Shown: one piece after another, positions 5,689 to 7,644 of the stretch | How positions within the stretch are numbered: position 1 is the stretch's first letter | Layout: every line of letters starts with the position of its first letter | DNA from: Dysgonamonadaceae bacterium | GTDB lineage: Bacteria; Bacteroidota; Bacteroidia; Bacteroidales; Azobacteroidaceae | NCBI GenBank assembly: GCA_031282925.1 | Contig: JAITCT010000280.1 | Span: 1-7,644, forward strand | DNA: 7,644 bases | Direction of reading: 5' to 3' | Notes under the pieces: model-generated | Told to the model about the DNA's origin: nothing | Databases searched by the model: none | Seen by the model: the letters and a program-made list of their open reading frames with translations, nothing else | Position numbers and translations under genes: made by a program

Positions 5689-7644
5689 TTACTCCGCCAG
5701 CAGCAACTCCAAAATAGCAACCGCCGCCCGGGACACCGAAGTCCCCGGCCCAAAAATAGCCGCAACTCCCGATTTGTACAGGAAGTCATAATCCTGGGGA
5801 GGAATCACGCCGCCGGCAATAACCAAAATGTCTTCCCGACCCAATTTTTTCAATTCGGCAATCACCTGCGGAACCAAAGTCTTGTGTCCCGCCGCCAGCG
5901 AGGATACACCCAGCACATGAACGTCATTTTCTACCGCTTGGCGGGCAGCTTCTTCCGGGGTTTGAAACAACGGACCCATGTCCACGTCGAATCCGCAATC
6001 GGCATAGCCCGTTGCTACCACTTTCGCACCTCGGTCGTGGCCGTCCTGTCCCATTTTCGCCACCATGATACGCGGCTGACGGCCTTCTTTCTTGGCAAAT
6101 TTTTCGGCGAGTTCGATCGCTTTCCCGAACGTTTCGTCGCCTTTGGTTTCTGATGAATACACGCCTGATATAGTTCTAATAATTGCTTTATATCTTCCGC
6201 TCACTTTTTCGCAAGCATCGGAAATTTCTCCCAGAGTTGCGCGGACGCGAGCTGCTTCAACCGCTAATTCCAACAGGTTGCCTTCTTTGGTTTCCGCACA
6301 TTTCGTGATAGCGGCTAAAGCCTTTTCTACGTCGGCATTGTTGCGCCGGGCTTTCAAATCGTTCAAACGTTCGATCTGCTGTTTGCGTACAGCCGTATTA
6401 TCGACTTCAAGAATATCAATCGGGTCTTCTTTTTCCAAACGGTATTTGTTGAGGCCGACAATCGTCTGAGCGCCGGAGTCAATGCGGGCTTGCGTGCGGG
6501 CGGCCGCTTCCTCGATACGCATTTTCGGAATACCGGTTTCTATGGCTTTGGCCATTCCGCCCAATTCCCGAACTTCCCGAATCAAAGCCCAAGCTTTTTC
6601 GGCCAATTCTTTCGTCAAACTTTCCACGTAATACGAACCTGCCCAGGGGTCAATTTCCTTGCAGATTTGCGTTTCTTCCTGAATGTAAATCTGTGTATTG
6701 CGGGCAATTCGCGCCGAGAAATCGGTTGGGAGTGCAATCGCTTCGTCCAAAGCGTTGGTGTGCAGGGATTGGGTATGTCCCAAAGCGGCGGCCATCGCTT
6801 CGATACAGGTACGTCCGACATTGTTGAACGGGTCTTGTTCGGTCAGCGACCAACCCGAAGTCTGGCAGTGTGTCCGCAAGGCCAAAGATTTCGGGTTCTT
6901 AGCCCCGAAACTTTTTACGATTTTCGCCCAAAGCAAACGACCGGCACGCATCTTGGCAATTTCCATGAAATGATTCATACCGATAGCCCAGAAGAACGAG
7001 AGGCGGGGGGCAAAAGCATCCACATCAATTCCGGCATTGATACCGGCTTTCAGGTATTCCATACCGTCGGCCAGGGTATAAGCCAATTCGATGTCGGCCG
7101 TTGCGCCGGCTTCCTGCATGTGATAACCCGAAATGGAAATCGAATTGAATTTCGGCATCTTTTGGGAAGTGTACTCAAAAATATCGGCAATGATACGCAT
7201 CGAAAATTCGGGTGGATAAATGTACGTGTTCCGCACCATAAATTCTTTCAGAATATCGTTTTGAATTGTCCCCTGAAGTTCTTCCAATTTAGCGCCCTGT
7301 TCCAATCCGGCGTTGATGTAAAAGGCAAGGACGGGCAAAACAGCACCGTTCATGGTCATAGAAACAGACATGTCTTTCAAGGGGATTCCGTCGAACAGCA
7401 CTTTCATGTCTTCAATCGAACAGATGGAAACGCCGGCTTTACCGACGTCGCCTACTACACGCGGATGGTCGGCGTCGTAACCGCGGTGCGTTGCCAAGTC
7501 GAAAGCGACGGAAAGTCCTTTCTGGCCGGAGGCCAAGTTTCTACGGTAAAAAGCGTTGGATTCTTCGGCTGTGGAAAAACCCGCATACTGGCGAATCGTC
7601 CAGGGACGCATTGCATACATCCCCGAATAAGGGCCTCTCAGGAA
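5689..7644 (-). CDS. mutB: Methylmalonyl-CoA mutase large (catalytic) subunit, 5' partial
   Basis: Catalyses the adenosylcobalamin-dependent interconversion of succinyl-CoA and (R)-methylmalonyl-CoA, in the cytoplasm, in the succinate-propionate pathway. Visible are 651 residues, open to the right edge (FLRGPYSG precedes the Met at 7620, which is internal). Alignment from memory to the Propionibacterium enzyme suggests about 69 N-terminal residues lie outside, for a total near 720, the normal length. Equivalents of its key residues are present: Tyr89 in [12 protein letters not shown] (visible residue 20), Arg207 in [12 protein letters not shown] (138), and Tyr243-His244 in [15 protein letters not shown] (174-175). 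The C-terminal cobalamin domain has GQDGHDRG with the cobalt-ligand His (536), SSLAAGH and AGGVIPPQD. The presence of catalytic residues marks it as the large, not the small, subunit. The small-subunit gene would be expected upstream, beyond the right edge. It is convergent with the surface-protein gene. No frameshift is seen. Confidence 0.97.
   Translation of the reverse strand, partial: FLRGPYSGMYAMRPWTIRQYAGFSTAEESNAFYRRNLASGQKGLSVAFDLATHRGYDADHPRVVGDVGKAGVSICSIEDMKVLFDGIPLKDMSVSMTMNGAVLPVLAFYINAGLEQGAKLEELQGTIQNDILKEFMVRNTYIYPPEFSMRIIADIFEYTSQKMPKFNSISISGYHMQEAGATADIELAYTLADGMEYLKAGINAGIDVDAFAPRLSFFWAIGMNHFMEIAKMRAGRLLWAKIVKSFGAKNPKSLALRTHCQTSGWSLTEQDPFNNVGRTCIEAMAAALGHTQSLHTNALDEAIALPTDFSARIARNTQIYIQEETQICKEIDPWAGSYYVESLTKELAEKAWALIREVRELGGMAKAIETGIPKMRIEEAAARTQARIDSGAQTIVGLNKYRLEKEDPIDILEVDNTAVRKQQIERLNDLKARRNNADVEKALAAITKCAETKEGNLLELAVEAARVRATLGEISDACEKVSGRYKAIIRTISGVYSSETKGDETFGKAIELAEKFAKKEGRQPRIMVAKMGQDGHDRGAKVVATGYADCGFDVDMGPLFQTPEEAARQAVENDVHVLGVSSLAAGHKTLVPQVIAELKKLGREDILVIAGGVIPPQDYDFLYKSGVAAIFGPGTSVSRAAVAILELLLAE

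Noticed and set aside
5884..6973. Plus-strand frames of 89-125 codons opposite the mutase
   Set aside because: The minus-strand mutase is conserved along its whole length with intact catalytic motifs; the opposite frames have no domain features.

Overview
The window looks like a chromosomal segment of a Bacteroidota bacterium, most likely of the order Bacteroidales. The evidence is a GntR-type regulator of the Bacteroides kind, a promoter matching the Bacteroidota -7 consensus TAnnTTTG, a large secreted BspA-like repeat protein with a type IX secretion (Por-type) tail, and a vitamin B12-dependent methylmalonyl-CoA mutase of the sort used in propionate/succinate metabolism. I cannot fix the genus from sequence alone.

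Layout. (1) 1-720, plus strand: the C-terminal effector-binding part of a GntR/LacI-like sugar-responsive regulator, whose DNA-binding N-terminus lies left of the window. (2) 721-1104: a 384-base intergenic region with no convincing gene. It holds a short palindrome just after the regulator (729-748), a hairpin at 976-1006, and a good Bacteroidota promoter at about 1041-1073. (3) 1105-5472, plus strand: one 1455-residue secreted mosaic protein. It has a signal peptide, a Trp-rich N-cap, about 11 BspA-type leucine-rich repeats, five Ig-like BIG2 domains, six cadherin-like beta-sandwich domains and a C-terminal sorting tail. (4) 5473-5688: a convergent intergenic region made almost wholly of palindromes, including a strong 21-bp hairpin followed by T-rich sequence. 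(5) 5689-7644, minus strand: methylmalonyl-CoA mutase large (catalytic) subunit, cut at its N-terminus by the right edge, with catalytic and cobalamin-binding residues intact.

The three genes do not form an obvious pathway. The regulator and mutase look like ordinary genes. The surface-protein gene between them has its own promoter and terminator and is flanked by two hairpins that share the arm AATTTGCGTTC, so it reads as an independently transcribed accessory unit. I found no CRISPR array, tRNA, rRNA, transposase or defence system. The points most worth following are the domain architecture of the surface protein, the near-identical repeats inside it that could drive copy-number change, and the cluster of intergenic palindromes.
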